This document shows positions 42,559 to 49,938 of a DNA stretch of 64,000 nt, in pieces. Origin of the DNA: Streptomyces sp. NBC_01476 (lineage in GTDB: Bacteria > Actinomycetota > Actinomycetes > Streptomycetales > Streptomycetaceae); assembly GCF_036227265.1 (NCBI RefSeq), contig NZ_CP109446.1:1687501-1751500 (forward strand). The letters run 5' to 3'. A program made the position numbers and the translations under genes. Below the pieces are notes generated by a model. The model was not told the DNA's origin. It saw only the letters and a program-made list of their open reading frames with translations, and did not search any database. The stretch's first letter is position 1, and each line of letters opens with the position of its first letter.

Positions 42559-43350
42559 CTACTCCCCCACCCCGGCCAGGTCCCGCAGCCGGCGGCCCTG
42601 GGCCGCGCGCTCGGCGGCGTACTGGGCGGCCTCGGGCGTCGTCACGGCGGAACGGAGCAGCGCCTTGGTCTCGTTGACCGCGTCACGCGGGGGCGCCAGG
42701 AGGGCGGCGGCCAGGTCGGCGACGGCCGCGTCGAGGTCGGCGGCGGGGACCACGAGGTTGGCCAGGCCGATCCGTTCGGCCTCGGGGGCGTGCACGTAGC
42801 GGCCGGTCGCGCAGATCTCCAGCGCGCGTCCGTAGCCGACCAGCGCGACGAGCGGCTTGGTGCCGGTGAGGTCGGGGACCAGGCCGAGACTGGTCTCCCG
42901 CATGGCGAACTGCGCGTCGTCGGCGCAGATCCGCAGGTCGCAGGCGAGCGCGAGCTGGAAGCCGGCACCGATCGCGTGTCCCTGGACAGCGGCGACCGTG
43001 ATCAGATCGGTGCGCCGCCACCAGGTGAAGGCCTCCTGGTACTGGGAGATGGCCGCGTCGAGCTCCGCGTCGGAGCCGCGCGCGAGGTCCAGGAACGAGG
43101 GCTCGCCGTCGAAGCCCTCGGGCGTGAACGCCTGCCGGTCGAGCCCCGCGGAGAAGGACGCGCCTTCGCCGCGCAGCACCACAACGCGCACCTGCCCCGG
43201 CACCAGCCGCCCCGCTTCGGTCAACGCCCGCCACAGGGCGGGCGTCTGCGCGTTGCGCTTGGCCGGATGGCACAAGGTCACCGTCGCGACAGCGTCATCG
43301 ACGGTGAGCCGGACCCCGTCACGTTCGAGCAGGGTGTTCTCTTCGGGCAT
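42559..43350 (-). CDS. Enoyl-CoA hydratase/isomerase family protein
   Basis: A 263-residue crotonase-fold enzyme: LRGEGASFSAGLDRQAF (oxyanion hole 1), AAVQGHAIGAGFQLALACDLRICADDAQFAMRETSLGLVPDLTG (oxyanion hole 2 and the catalytic Glu region) and KPLVALVGYGRALEICATGRYV. It probably hydrates or isomerises an acyl-CoA; substrate unknown. Catalytic residues vary in this family, so specificity should not be assumed. It is single, convergent with the P10-family gene by 28 bases. Confidence 0.9.
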   Translation of the reverse strand: MPEENTLLERDGVRLTVDDAVATVTLCHPAKRNAQTPALWRALTEAGRLVPGQVRVVVLRGEGASFSAGLDRQAFTPEGFDGEPSFLDLARGSDAELDAAISQYQEAFTWWRRTDLITVAAVQGHAIGAGFQLALACDLRICADDAQFAMRETSLGLVPDLTGTKPLVALVGYGRALEICATGRYVHAPEAERIGLANLVVPAADLDAAVADLAAALLAPPRDAVNETKALLRSAVTTPEAAQYAAERAAQGRRLRDLAGVGE

Positions 43351-43435
43351 CGGGAACCTCCGAGCGGACCACGGACATGATTACCGAAGAGTAACCATGC
43401 CGGTCCGGCGGAGGGGCCCCGGCCCTGTGCGGGGA

Positions 43436-43657
43436 TCAGGCCGCGGTGGCCTTCTTGCCCCGTGTCGCCCCGCCGCGACCACGCAGGGTCACGCCGGACT
43501 CGCTGAGCATCCGGTGCACGAATCCATAGGAGCGGCCGGTCTCTTCGGCCAGCGCCCGGATACTCGCGCCGGAGTCGTACTTCTTCTTCAGGTCTGCCGC
43601 GAGCTTCTCGCGCGCGGCGCCGGTTACCCGGCTGCCCTTCTTCAGAGTCTCGGCCAC
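43436..43657 (-). CDS. gbn: Gbn, GATC-binding nucleoid-associated protein
   Basis: A 73-residue basic HTH protein: N-terminal LKKGSRVTGAAREKLAADLKKKYDSG, central HTH ASIRALAEETGRSYGFVHRMLSESG, and a C-terminal RGRGGATRGKKATAA tail. The sequence and length match what I recall of S. coelicolor Gbn (SCO1839), a nucleoid protein binding GATC sites and affecting sporulation timing. GTG 43657 follows AGGAGG. A GATC lies ~40 bases upstream of the start, within the probable promoter, so autoregulation is possible. Confidence 0.88.
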   Translation of the reverse strand: MAETLKKGSRVTGAAREKLAADLKKKYDSGASIRALAEETGRSYGFVHRMLSESGVTLRGRGGATRGKKATAA

Positions 43658-43798
43658 CCGTGCCTCCTCTAGGGAAGTGCGCTGTCGAACTCTCATGATC
43701 ACCCCTAAGCGCCTTCCTGGCCACCCATTCGACAAGGTCCATCACGCGACATTCGCAAGGTGAATGCCCCGATAGCGCCCGCGGAACGGGGGAGGCGG

Positions 43799-43821
43799 GG
43801 AATTTACGGGCGGGAAATTCC
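43799..43821. promoter_or_regulatory. Inverted repeat upstream of gbn
   Basis: GGAATTT-N9-AAATTCC, an A/T-rich dyad unusual in this G+C-rich stretch, ~145 bases upstream of the gbn start. It could be an operator; no consensus was recognised. The 422-bp gap around it (43658-44079) contains no convincing gene; a 75-codon frame at 43760 lacks a ribosome site. Confidence 0.4.
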
Positions 43822-43966
43822 GGCCGCGGAACGGTTTGGCCGGAATACCGGCAGGTCAGCAGTGGTCGGTAAGGAGTTTGCCGACATCACACCACTGATC
43901 ACCTGGCGCCCCGGGCGCCACCGGCGTCAGGCGGCGCCGGTACCAGGGCGACTCATGCAGATGAAG

Positions 43967-44003
43967 GATCTTCGATGGGCCGAATGATCCAATCCACATG
44001 ATC
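43967..44003. other. Cluster of three GATC sites near gbn
   Basis: GATC at 43967, 43986 and 44000, with spacings of 19 and 14 bases, in the otherwise empty region between gbn and the ABC-F gene. Because Gbn binds GATC this may be a binding cluster; chance is not excluded. Confidence 0.35.
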
Positions 44004-44038
44004 ATCCGACCGGACGGGCCGCGGCGGGGCCCCGCGAA

Positions 44039-44061
44039 CGCCCCGGGCCGCGCCCGGGGCG
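44039..44061 (-). terminator. Terminator after the ABC-F gene
   Basis: A perfect 10-bp stem CGCCCCGGGC/GCCCGGGGCG with a 3-nt loop, ending the ABC-F transcript 19-41 bases beyond its stop codon. Confidence 0.7.
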
Positions 44062-44079
44062 GCCCTCAGGCCGGCCCGC

Positions 44080-45678
44080 TCAGGCCAGCGCCACCAGGTC
44101 GACGTAGTCCTGTCCCCACAGGTCCTCCACGCCGTCGGGGAGCAGGATGATCCGCTCCGGCTGCAGCGCCTCGACCGCGCCCTCGTCGTGGGTCACCAGC
44201 ACCACCGCGCCGGTGAAGGAGTGCAGGGCGCTGAGGATCTCCTCACGGCTGGCCGGGTCGAGGTTGTTGGTGGGCTCGTCGAGCAGCAGCACGTTCGCAC
44301 TGGAGCAGACGAGTGAGGCGAGCGCCAGCCGGGTCTTCTCACCGCCGGAGAGGACCCCCGCGGGCTTGTCCACGTCGTCGCCGGAGAAGAGGAAGGAGCC
44401 GAGGATCTTCCGGATCTCCACCAGATCGGTGTCCGGGGCGGCGGAGCGCATGTTCTCCAGCACCGTCCGCTGCGGGTCGAGCGTCTCGTGCTCCTGCGCG
44501 TAGTAGCCGAGCTTGAGACCGTGGCCGGGGGTCACCTCACCGGTGTCGGGCTTCTCCACCCCGGCCAGCAGCCGCAGCAAGGTGGTCTTGCCGGCGCCGT
44601 TGAGGCCGAGGATGACCACCCGGGAGCCGCGGTCGATCGCCAGGTCGACGTCGGTGAAGATCTCCAGCGAGCCGTACGACTTGGACAGGCCCGAGGCCAT
44701 CAGCGGGGTCTTGCCGCAGGGCGCCGGGTCCGGGAAGCGCAGCTTGGCGACCTTGTCGGAGGCGCGGACCGCTTCGAGCCCGGAGAGCAGCTTCTCGGCG
44801 CGGCGGGCCATGTTCTGCGCGGCGACCGTCTTGGTGGCCTTCGCACGCATCTTGTCGGCCTGCGTATTCAGCGCGGCGGCCTTCTTCTCGGCGTTGGCGC
44901 GTTCCCGCTTGCGGCGCTTCTCGTCGGCTTCCCGCTGCTGCTGGTAAAGCTTCCAGCCCATGTTGTAGACGTCGATCTGCGAACGGTTGGCGTCGAGATA
45001 GAAGACCTTGTTGACGACCGTCTCGATGAGCGCGACATCGTGGGAGATGACGATGAATCCGCCGCGGTACGACTTCAGGTAGTCGCGCAGCCAGGCGATG
45101 GAGTCGGCGTCCAGGTGGTTGGTCGGCTCGTCGAGCAGCAGGGTGTCGGCGTCCGAGAAGAGGATCCGGGCCAGCTCCACGCGGCGCCGCTGACCACCGG
45201 AGAGGGTGTGCAGCTGCTGGCCGAGCACCCGGTCGGGCAGGCCCAGCGCGGCGGCGATGGTGGCGGCCTCGGCCTCGGCGGCGTAACCGCCCTTGGTGAG
45301 GAATTCCGTTTCCAGACGCGAGTATTTCTTCATCGCGTTTTCCCGGGTGGCGCCTTTTCCATTGGCCATCCGCTCCTCGTTCTCCCGCATCTTGCGCAGC
45401 ACGGTGTCGAGGTCGCGGGCGGACAGGATGCGGTCGCTGGCGAGGGTCTCCAGGTCGCCGGTGCGCGGGTCCTGCGGCAGGTAGCCGACCTCACCACTGC
45501 GGGTGACGCTGCCGGCGGCGGGCTGGCCCTCGCCGGCCAGCACCTTGGTGAGGGTGGTCTTGCCGGCTCCGTTGCGGCCGACCAGGCCGATGCGGTCGCC
45601 CTTGGCGACACGGAAGGAGGCGGACTCGATGAGGACGCGGGCGCCGGCGCGCAACTCGATACCGGTGGCAGTGATCAC
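44080..45678 (-). CDS. ABC-F family ribosome-associated ATPase
   Basis: A 532-residue protein with two ABC ATPase domains and no membrane part: Walker A GRNGAGKTT and GLNGAGKTT, signatures LSGGQRRR and LSGGEKTR, Walker B LLLDEPTNHLD and LLLDEPTNNLD. Between them is the Arg/Lys-rich linker (READEKRRKRERANAEKKAAA) that reaches into the ribosome. ABC-F proteins rescue stalled or antibiotic-bound ribosomes. GTG 45678 follows GGAG. A seven-codon leader ORF lies 60 bases upstream. Confidence 0.94.
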   Translation of the reverse strand: MITATGIELRAGARVLIESASFRVAKGDRIGLVGRNGAGKTTLTKVLAGEGQPAAGSVTRSGEVGYLPQDPRTGDLETLASDRILSARDLDTVLRKMRENEERMANGKGATRENAMKKYSRLETEFLTKGGYAAEAEAATIAAALGLPDRVLGQQLHTLSGGQRRRVELARILFSDADTLLLDEPTNHLDADSIAWLRDYLKSYRGGFIVISHDVALIETVVNKVFYLDANRSQIDVYNMGWKLYQQQREADEKRRKRERANAEKKAAALNTQADKMRAKATKTVAAQNMARRAEKLLSGLEAVRASDKVAKLRFPDPAPCGKTPLMASGLSKSYGSLEIFTDVDLAIDRGSRVVILGLNGAGKTTLLRLLAGVEKPDTGEVTPGHGLKLGYYAQEHETLDPQRTVLENMRSAAPDTDLVEIRKILGSFLFSGDDVDKPAGVLSGGEKTRLALASLVCSSANVLLLDEPTNNLDPASREEILSALHSFTGAVVLVTHDEGAVEALQPERIILLPDGVEDLWGQDYVDLVALA

Positions 45679-45738
45679 GGGAAAAGCTCCAGGGCGGGAC
45701 GGGCGACGGTCAGGGGGCGTCGAGGTCGTACGCCGCGG

Positions 45739-45762
45739 CTAATCGAGGAGGAAAACTGCCAT
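45739..45762 (-). CDS. Leader peptide MAVFLLD upstream of the ABC-F gene
   Basis: A seven-codon ORF (ATG GCA GTT TTC CTC CTC GAT TAG) starting at 45762. A TAGACT -10 box (minus strand, 45774-45769) lies exactly six bases before the ATG, so the mRNA is predicted to begin at the leader start itself. Such leaders control ABC-F and other ribosome-protection genes by drug-induced ribosome stalling. No alternative hairpin could be drawn confidently in the 60-nt spacer, so the mechanism is inferred. Confidence 0.55.
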   Translation of the reverse strand: MAVFLLD

Positions 45763-45782
45763 GCCGCCAGTCTACTGGCGGC
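45763..45782. promoter_or_regulatory. Inverted repeat and -10 box of the ABC-F leader
   Basis: A perfect GCCGCCAG-TCTA-CTGGCGGC dyad whose centre carries the TAGACT -10 box on the minus strand. It may be a repressor or activator site. No good -35 hexamer is visible; a GTAAAC stretch lies at the right distance. Confidence 0.4.
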
Positions 45783-45884
45783 CGGCAACCGGTTTACTGT
45801 CCGGCGGGCCGCCGGGCGGGGCCACGGGCGGGCGGCCACGGCCTCGGAGACGCGGCTGTGAGCCGAATCACAGACAATGGGGCC

Positions 45885-46295
45885 ATGACGAACAAGCTCA
45901 GCGTGTACCCCACTCTGCGGTATCAGGACGCCAGAGCCGCCATCACGATGCTGAAGGACGCGTTCGGCTTCACCGAGGTCGCGGTGTACGAGAACGAGGA
46001 CGGCACCGTCGCGCACGCCGAACTCGCCTACGGCAACGGGATGGTGATGCTCGGCACGGCCCGCGCCGAGGGCCGGTTCGGTGAGCTGGCCAGGGACCTG
46101 GGACCGGTCTCGGTGTACGTGGCGGTCGAGGACGCGGACGTGCACCACGCCCGTGCGGTGTCGTACGGCGTGAAGGTCGTGATGCCGCTCACCGACCAGG
46201 AGTACGGCTCACGGGACTACATCGTGCGGGACGCGGAGGGGAACCTGTGGACCTTCGGCACCTATGCGCCGGAGCTGCCCGGACAGAACAGCTAA
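45885..46295 (+). CDS. VOC (glyoxalase/bleomycin-resistance) superfamily protein
   Basis: A 136-residue PhnB-like VOC protein: YPTLRYQDARAAITMLKDAFGFTEVAVYEN (first βαβββ module), LGPVSVYVAVEDADVHHARAVSYGVKVVMPLTDQEYGSRDYIVRDAEGNLWTFGTY (second module with the metal-site Glu). The substrate is unknown. ATG 45885 is preceded by GACAAT and six bases and lacks a ribosome site. Its end is convergent with the 466-residue hypothetical gene. Confidence 0.88.
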   Translation: MTNKLSVYPTLRYQDARAAITMLKDAFGFTEVAVYENEDGTVAHAELAYGNGMVMLGTARAEGRFGELARDLGPVSVYVAVEDADVHHARAVSYGVKVVMPLTDQEYGSRDYIVRDAEGNLWTFGTYAPELPGQNS

Positions 46296-46311
46296 GCCTC
46301 TGCCCGCCGCG

Positions 46312-47712
46312 TCACGCCTCGCCGGTGTGCACCTGGAACGCCGCCCGGCGCATCGCCTTGGCCACCGCCGGGTCCGGGTGGGCCGCGGCCAGCGCGACCA
46401 GCACCTGGACGGTCCGCGGGTGCCCGACGTTGCGGACCTCCTCCAGCAGGCCGGGGACCGAGCCCTGCACGGCCGTCTCCAGATGGCTCACCAGCAGGTG
46501 GTCCTCGCCGTGGTCGGCGACGGCCGCCGCGGTGTCCACCCAGAGCCAGGTGGCCTCCTCCCGGGTGAGCAGCGCGGTGGCGTCGTCCGGGTCGCTGCCG
46601 CCGAGCTCGGCGAGCCACAGCACCGCGTACGGGCGCAGCACCGGCTCGTCCACTCCGGCGCGTACCGCCGCCTCGGCCGGGTCGCCGACGACCCGCAGCG
46701 CCTCGAAGGCCAGGCCCCGCAGCAGGGCGTCGTCGCCGCGCGCGGTGTCCAGCAGTTCCGCGACGGCGGGGGCGACCGGGCGGGCCGCGAGCCAGGCGCG
46801 GTACTCGGCGCGGGCCGGGCCGGGCGAGAGCCGGGCGCAGGCGCGCAGCATGGTCTCCGCGGACTGCTCCATGTGCCCGGCCGGCCCCTGGGCGGCGACG
46901 CAGATCTGCTCCAGTTTCACCCAGACCGCCCAACTGCCCAGCTCGGTCAGCGCCACCTCGTCGGGCCGGTGCCGGTCGCGCGGACGCAGCGCGCCGACGA
47001 GGGCGGCGGCGTCCAGGATCCAGTCGAGCAGCGCCGGCAGCGGGTCGTGGGCTCCGTCGGTGGGCGGTTCATGGCGTTCCGACCGGAGTTCCGCGACGCG
47101 CTGGCGCAGCAGGTCCAGCAGGGTGTCGATCGGCACCGGGCCGTTCGACAGGTGCAGAAAGGAGAGCAACTGCGGTGCGGCCTCGATGACTTCGGCGACC
47201 AGCGCCGGGTCGGTGCCGTCGGTTTCCGGAGCCGCGGGGGCCGCGGGGGCGGTGCGGTGCGGCAGGAAGGGGTGGGCCAGCGACCAGGCGTCGAAGAGCG
47301 CGACCCAGCCGCGCAGCACCGCGGTGTCGTCGTTGTCCCAGGCGCGCAGCCGCCAGCCGGGCCGGGCGGCGCCGCCGTGCAGTTCGATCAGGCCGGCCAG
47401 CCGCGCGCGGTCCCAGGCGGCGCGGATCTGGCCCGGTGTCAGGTCGAGGGCGGCGGCGGCCTCTTTGAGGACCGGGTCGTCGAGTATGCCGGTCGGGCCC
47501 GCGGTGCCGGGGCCGGTGCCGGCCCAGCGGGCGAGCCGTACGGCGTCGTCGAGTTCGACCCGGGCCAGCCGGGCGAGATCGGGCACCGAGGGCGTGCCCT
47601 CGGGCGGGCGCGGAGGCCTGGGCCTGCGCGTCGTGGCGGTCCGGCGGGCGGCGGTGAGCGGCCGGCGGGGGACGAGGCGGAGCGGAGTGTCTCGCGGGCT
47701 ACGGGACGTCAC
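46312..47712 (-). CDS. Conserved hypothetical protein (466 aa)
   Basis: Not recognised by function. After a basic Pro/Arg-rich N-terminus (~40 residues) it contains a helical, HTH-like stretch (AAAALDLTPGQIRAAWDRARLAGLIELHGG) and a long all-helical C-terminal half resembling HEAT-type repeats (ALRVVGDPAEAAVRAGVDEPVLRPYAVLWLAEL). Such domains mediate protein contacts. Start GTG 47712 is uncertain; a TTG at 47748 is an alternative. It is the likely downstream partner of the hydrolase gene on the same strand. Confidence 0.7.
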   Translation of the reverse strand: MTSRSPRDTPLRLVPRRPLTAARRTATTRRPRPPRPPEGTPSVPDLARLARVELDDAVRLARWAGTGPGTAGPTGILDDPVLKEAAAALDLTPGQIRAAWDRARLAGLIELHGGAARPGWRLRAWDNDDTAVLRGWVALFDAWSLAHPFLPHRTAPAAPAAPETDGTDPALVAEVIEAAPQLLSFLHLSNGPVPIDTLLDLLRQRVAELRSERHEPPTDGAHDPLPALLDWILDAAALVGALRPRDRHRPDEVALTELGSWAVWVKLEQICVAAQGPAGHMEQSAETMLRACARLSPGPARAEYRAWLAARPVAPAVAELLDTARGDDALLRGLAFEALRVVGDPAEAAVRAGVDEPVLRPYAVLWLAELGGSDPDDATALLTREEATWLWVDTAAAVADHGEDHLLVSHLETAVQGSVPGLLEEVRNVGHPRTVQVLVALAAAHPDPAVAKAMRRAAFQVHTGEA

Positions 47713-47787
47713 TGGAGCAGTCTCGCTTCTCAGGGCCCGGAATCCCAAACGGAGCGGGATATGGAGCGCTCGGCGGGCCGGAGCCGC

Positions 47788-48903
47788 TCACATGAGCGGG
47801 GTCAAAAAGCGCCGCAGGGTCTCCTCGTAGCCGTGCGGGTCGACATTCCACATCGCGGTGTGCGGGGCGTCGGGGACCCGGTGCAGGGAGACCACGTCGG
47901 GCCGCCGCGCGGCGAGTTCCCGGGTCGCGTCCCAGGAGGCGAAGGTGTCGTCCGGGCCGTGCACGAGGAGGGTGGGCACGGTCAGTTTTCCGGGGTCCGT
48001 GGCCTCGGCGTGGTGGGTGGCCCGCAGTCCGGTACGGCCCTCGGCGGCGCGTACGGCGAGCGGGGTCAGCGCGGCGGGCAGCCGGTGCTGGGTGACCGCG
48101 GCCTTCACCGTCGACCGCCAGTCGAGCACCGGCGAGTCCAGTACGAGCCCGGCGACCCGGTCCCGTACCGGCGACTGCTGGGAGGCGCGCAGCGCCATGG
48201 TGGCGCCGGTGGACCAGCCGTAGAGCACGATCCGGCCGGCGCCGTGGTCCACGGCGTACCGCATGGCCGCGTCCAGGTCGCGCCACTCGGTGTCGCCGAG
48301 GTGGCCGAGCCGGTCGGGAGAGGCGGGGGCGCCGGGGTCGTTGCGGTAGCTGACGACCAGGACGGGGAGGCCGAGGCGGTGCAGGGTGGGCACCATGTTC
48401 AAGGTGGCCTCGCGGGTGAACCCCACTCCGTGCACGGCGATCACCCAGGTGGTGCGGGTGGCGGGCACGAACCAGGCGGGCAGCGGCCCGAGTTCGCCCG
48501 TCACCTGGACCTCGGTGTACTCCAGCGCGAGGGCGCTGCCCGGGTCACCGGTATAGACCTGTGGGGTGATCCGGACGAAGGTGTCGCGGCCGAGCGCGCC
48601 CTTGTCGACCCGCAGCAGCCGCCGGGTCACCGTGTGGGCGTCCCCGTCGACCACCCGGCCGACGGTGGCGTGCACGCCGATCCCGGTCAGTCCGTACACA
48701 CCGGGCCTCGCGGACGCCTCGGTGCGGTCCAGGACCACCTGGTCGCGGCCGATGGAGCGGACCCGGATCAGGCCCCCGGGGGCGGGCCCGGCGACCGACG
48801 GTTTGAGGGCGAACGCCGACCCGTACCGGCCCGCCGCCAGAGCGGCCGTACCGGCACCCACCAGGGCGATCGCAGCCACGGCTGCCACGTTTCGTAGGCG
48901 CAT
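47788..48903 (-). CDS. Exported or anchored alpha/beta hydrolase
   Basis: A 371-residue protein with an N-terminal hydrophobic signal or anchor (NVAAVAAIALVGAGTAALAAG) and a β-rich insert before the α/β-hydrolase core. The core has the oxyanion HGVGFTRE, nucleophile elbow LYGWSTGATMAL (Ser), acid in VHGPDDTFASWD and His in PDAPHTAMWN. It is probably a serine hydrolase or peptidase acting outside the membrane; substrate unknown. ATG 48903 follows GGAAGG. Confidence 0.85.
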   Translation of the reverse strand: MRLRNVAAVAAIALVGAGTAALAAGRYGSAFALKPSVAGPAPGGLIRVRSIGRDQVVLDRTEASARPGVYGLTGIGVHATVGRVVDGDAHTVTRRLLRVDKGALGRDTFVRITPQVYTGDPGSALALEYTEVQVTGELGPLPAWFVPATRTTWVIAVHGVGFTREATLNMVPTLHRLGLPVLVVSYRNDPGAPASPDRLGHLGDTEWRDLDAAMRYAVDHGAGRIVLYGWSTGATMALRASQQSPVRDRVAGLVLDSPVLDWRSTVKAAVTQHRLPAALTPLAVRAAEGRTGLRATHHAEATDPGKLTVPTLLVHGPDDTFASWDATRELAARRPDVVSLHRVPDAPHTAMWNVDPHGYEETLRRFLTPLM

Positions 48904-49062
48904 CGCCTTCCAGTGTGGGCGGTCGGCGGCGGACCTGCCAGGGGAGGACCGCGGTTGGGTGACGCGGGCGGATCCGGGGAAGGATTCGCTGATTGGGTGG
49001 GTTCCGCGCCGGTCCCGGACCGGGCCGGCGGCCTCGATCCCGGCGGTGGCTCCCCAGGGCCT

Positions 49063-49710
49063 TCAGCGCTGCCCGTAGCCCTTGAGCTTGGCGGCGACCC
49101 TGGTCATGTCCCGGTGCGAGAGGGTGCGCGGGGAGCCGGTGTCGGTGGCGGACCTGGCCATCAGCCAGACCCGGCACATCCACTCCAGCTGGGCGGTGTG
49201 GTCGTAGGCCTGGCCGAGGCTGTCGCCGTACACCAGGGTGCCGTGATTGCGCATCAGGCAACCGGTGCGGTCCCGCAGCGCCTTGAGCACCGAGCGGGCC
49301 AACTCCTCGGTGCCGTACAGCTCGTAGCGCGCCACCTGGATCTGACCACCCATCACCGCGGCCATGTAATGGACGTTGGGCAGCTTGTCGACGAGGGTGG
49401 ACACGGCGGTGGCGTGGGGCGCGTGGGTGTGCACGATCGCGCGGGCCGGGGTCTCGCGGTATACGGCCAGGTGCATCGGCAGCTCGCTGCTGGGGGTGAG
49501 CGTCCCGCGCAGCTGCCGCCCGTCGAGGCCGACCGCCACCACCTCCCCGGGACCCAGCCGGTCGTACGGCACCCCGCTCGGGGTGATCAGCACCAGGTCG
49601 CCGACCCGGGCCGACACATTGCCCGAGGTGCCGACCACCAGCCCGTCGGCGACGCTGCGCCGGGCCGTGGCCAGCAGGTCCGACCAGGTCTGTTCCACCG
49701 CGTCCTGCAC
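49063..49710 (-). CDS. Class II aldolase/adducin family protein
   Basis: A 215-residue FucA-like enzyme. Zinc ligands are visible in VHTHAPHATAV and in MRNHGTLVYG; the GTSGNVSAR and TPSGVPYD loops bind phosphate, and Glu in SSELPMHLAVYRE is the catalytic acid. It probably cleaves a sugar phosphate (fuculose-, ribulose- or deoxyribulose-phosphate type). GTG 49710 gives the family length (~215 aa) and follows GAGGTGG; 41 upstream codons look non-coding. It is divergent from the phosphate transporter. Confidence 0.9.
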   Translation of the reverse strand: MQDAVEQTWSDLLATARRSVADGLVVGTSGNVSARVGDLVLITPSGVPYDRLGPGEVVAVGLDGRQLRGTLTPSSELPMHLAVYRETPARAIVHTHAPHATAVSTLVDKLPNVHYMAAVMGGQIQVARYELYGTEELARSVLKALRDRTGCLMRNHGTLVYGDSLGQAYDHTAQLEWMCRVWLMARSATDTGSPRTLSHRDMTRVAAKLKGYGQR

Positions 49711-49827
49711 CGTCGGCCACCTCGCTCGTCCGTCGTGGTTCGTCTCGCTCGCTGCCGCAGAGGCATTATGCGCGGCGGCCCCCGTACACCACGGCGCCCG
49801 GTGGCGGCCGTCCGGCGTTATCGCACC

Positions 49828-49890
49828 GTTCATGGCCGATTCACGTCAGCACCGTGAGTACGCTGACAGTTAACCTCCCGTTCACCAATG
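49828..49890 (+). promoter_or_regulatory. PHO-box-like direct repeats upstream of the PiT gene
   Basis: Two pairs of 11-base direct repeats, GTTCATGGCCG/ATTCACGTCAG (49828-49849) and GTTAACCTCCC/GTTCACCAATG (49869-49890), fit the PHO-box unit (GTTCACC-type) bound by PhoP. The two pairs are not in phase with each other, implying two sites 49-110 bases before the start. Confidence 0.55.
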
Positions 49891-49938
49891 ATCCGTACGG
49901 TCAGCTCGCCCCTGCCCAACCGAACGAATCCTGGGTCC

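Noticed and set aside
43760-43987. Possible 75-residue protein in the gbn-ABC-F gap
   Set aside because: No ribosome site, no domain, and it covers the dyad and GATC cluster; kept as non-coding.
46264-48897. Plus-strand frame of 877 codons opposite the hypothetical and hydrolase genes
   Set aside because: No recognisable protein features; it spans two unrelated genes and their gap.
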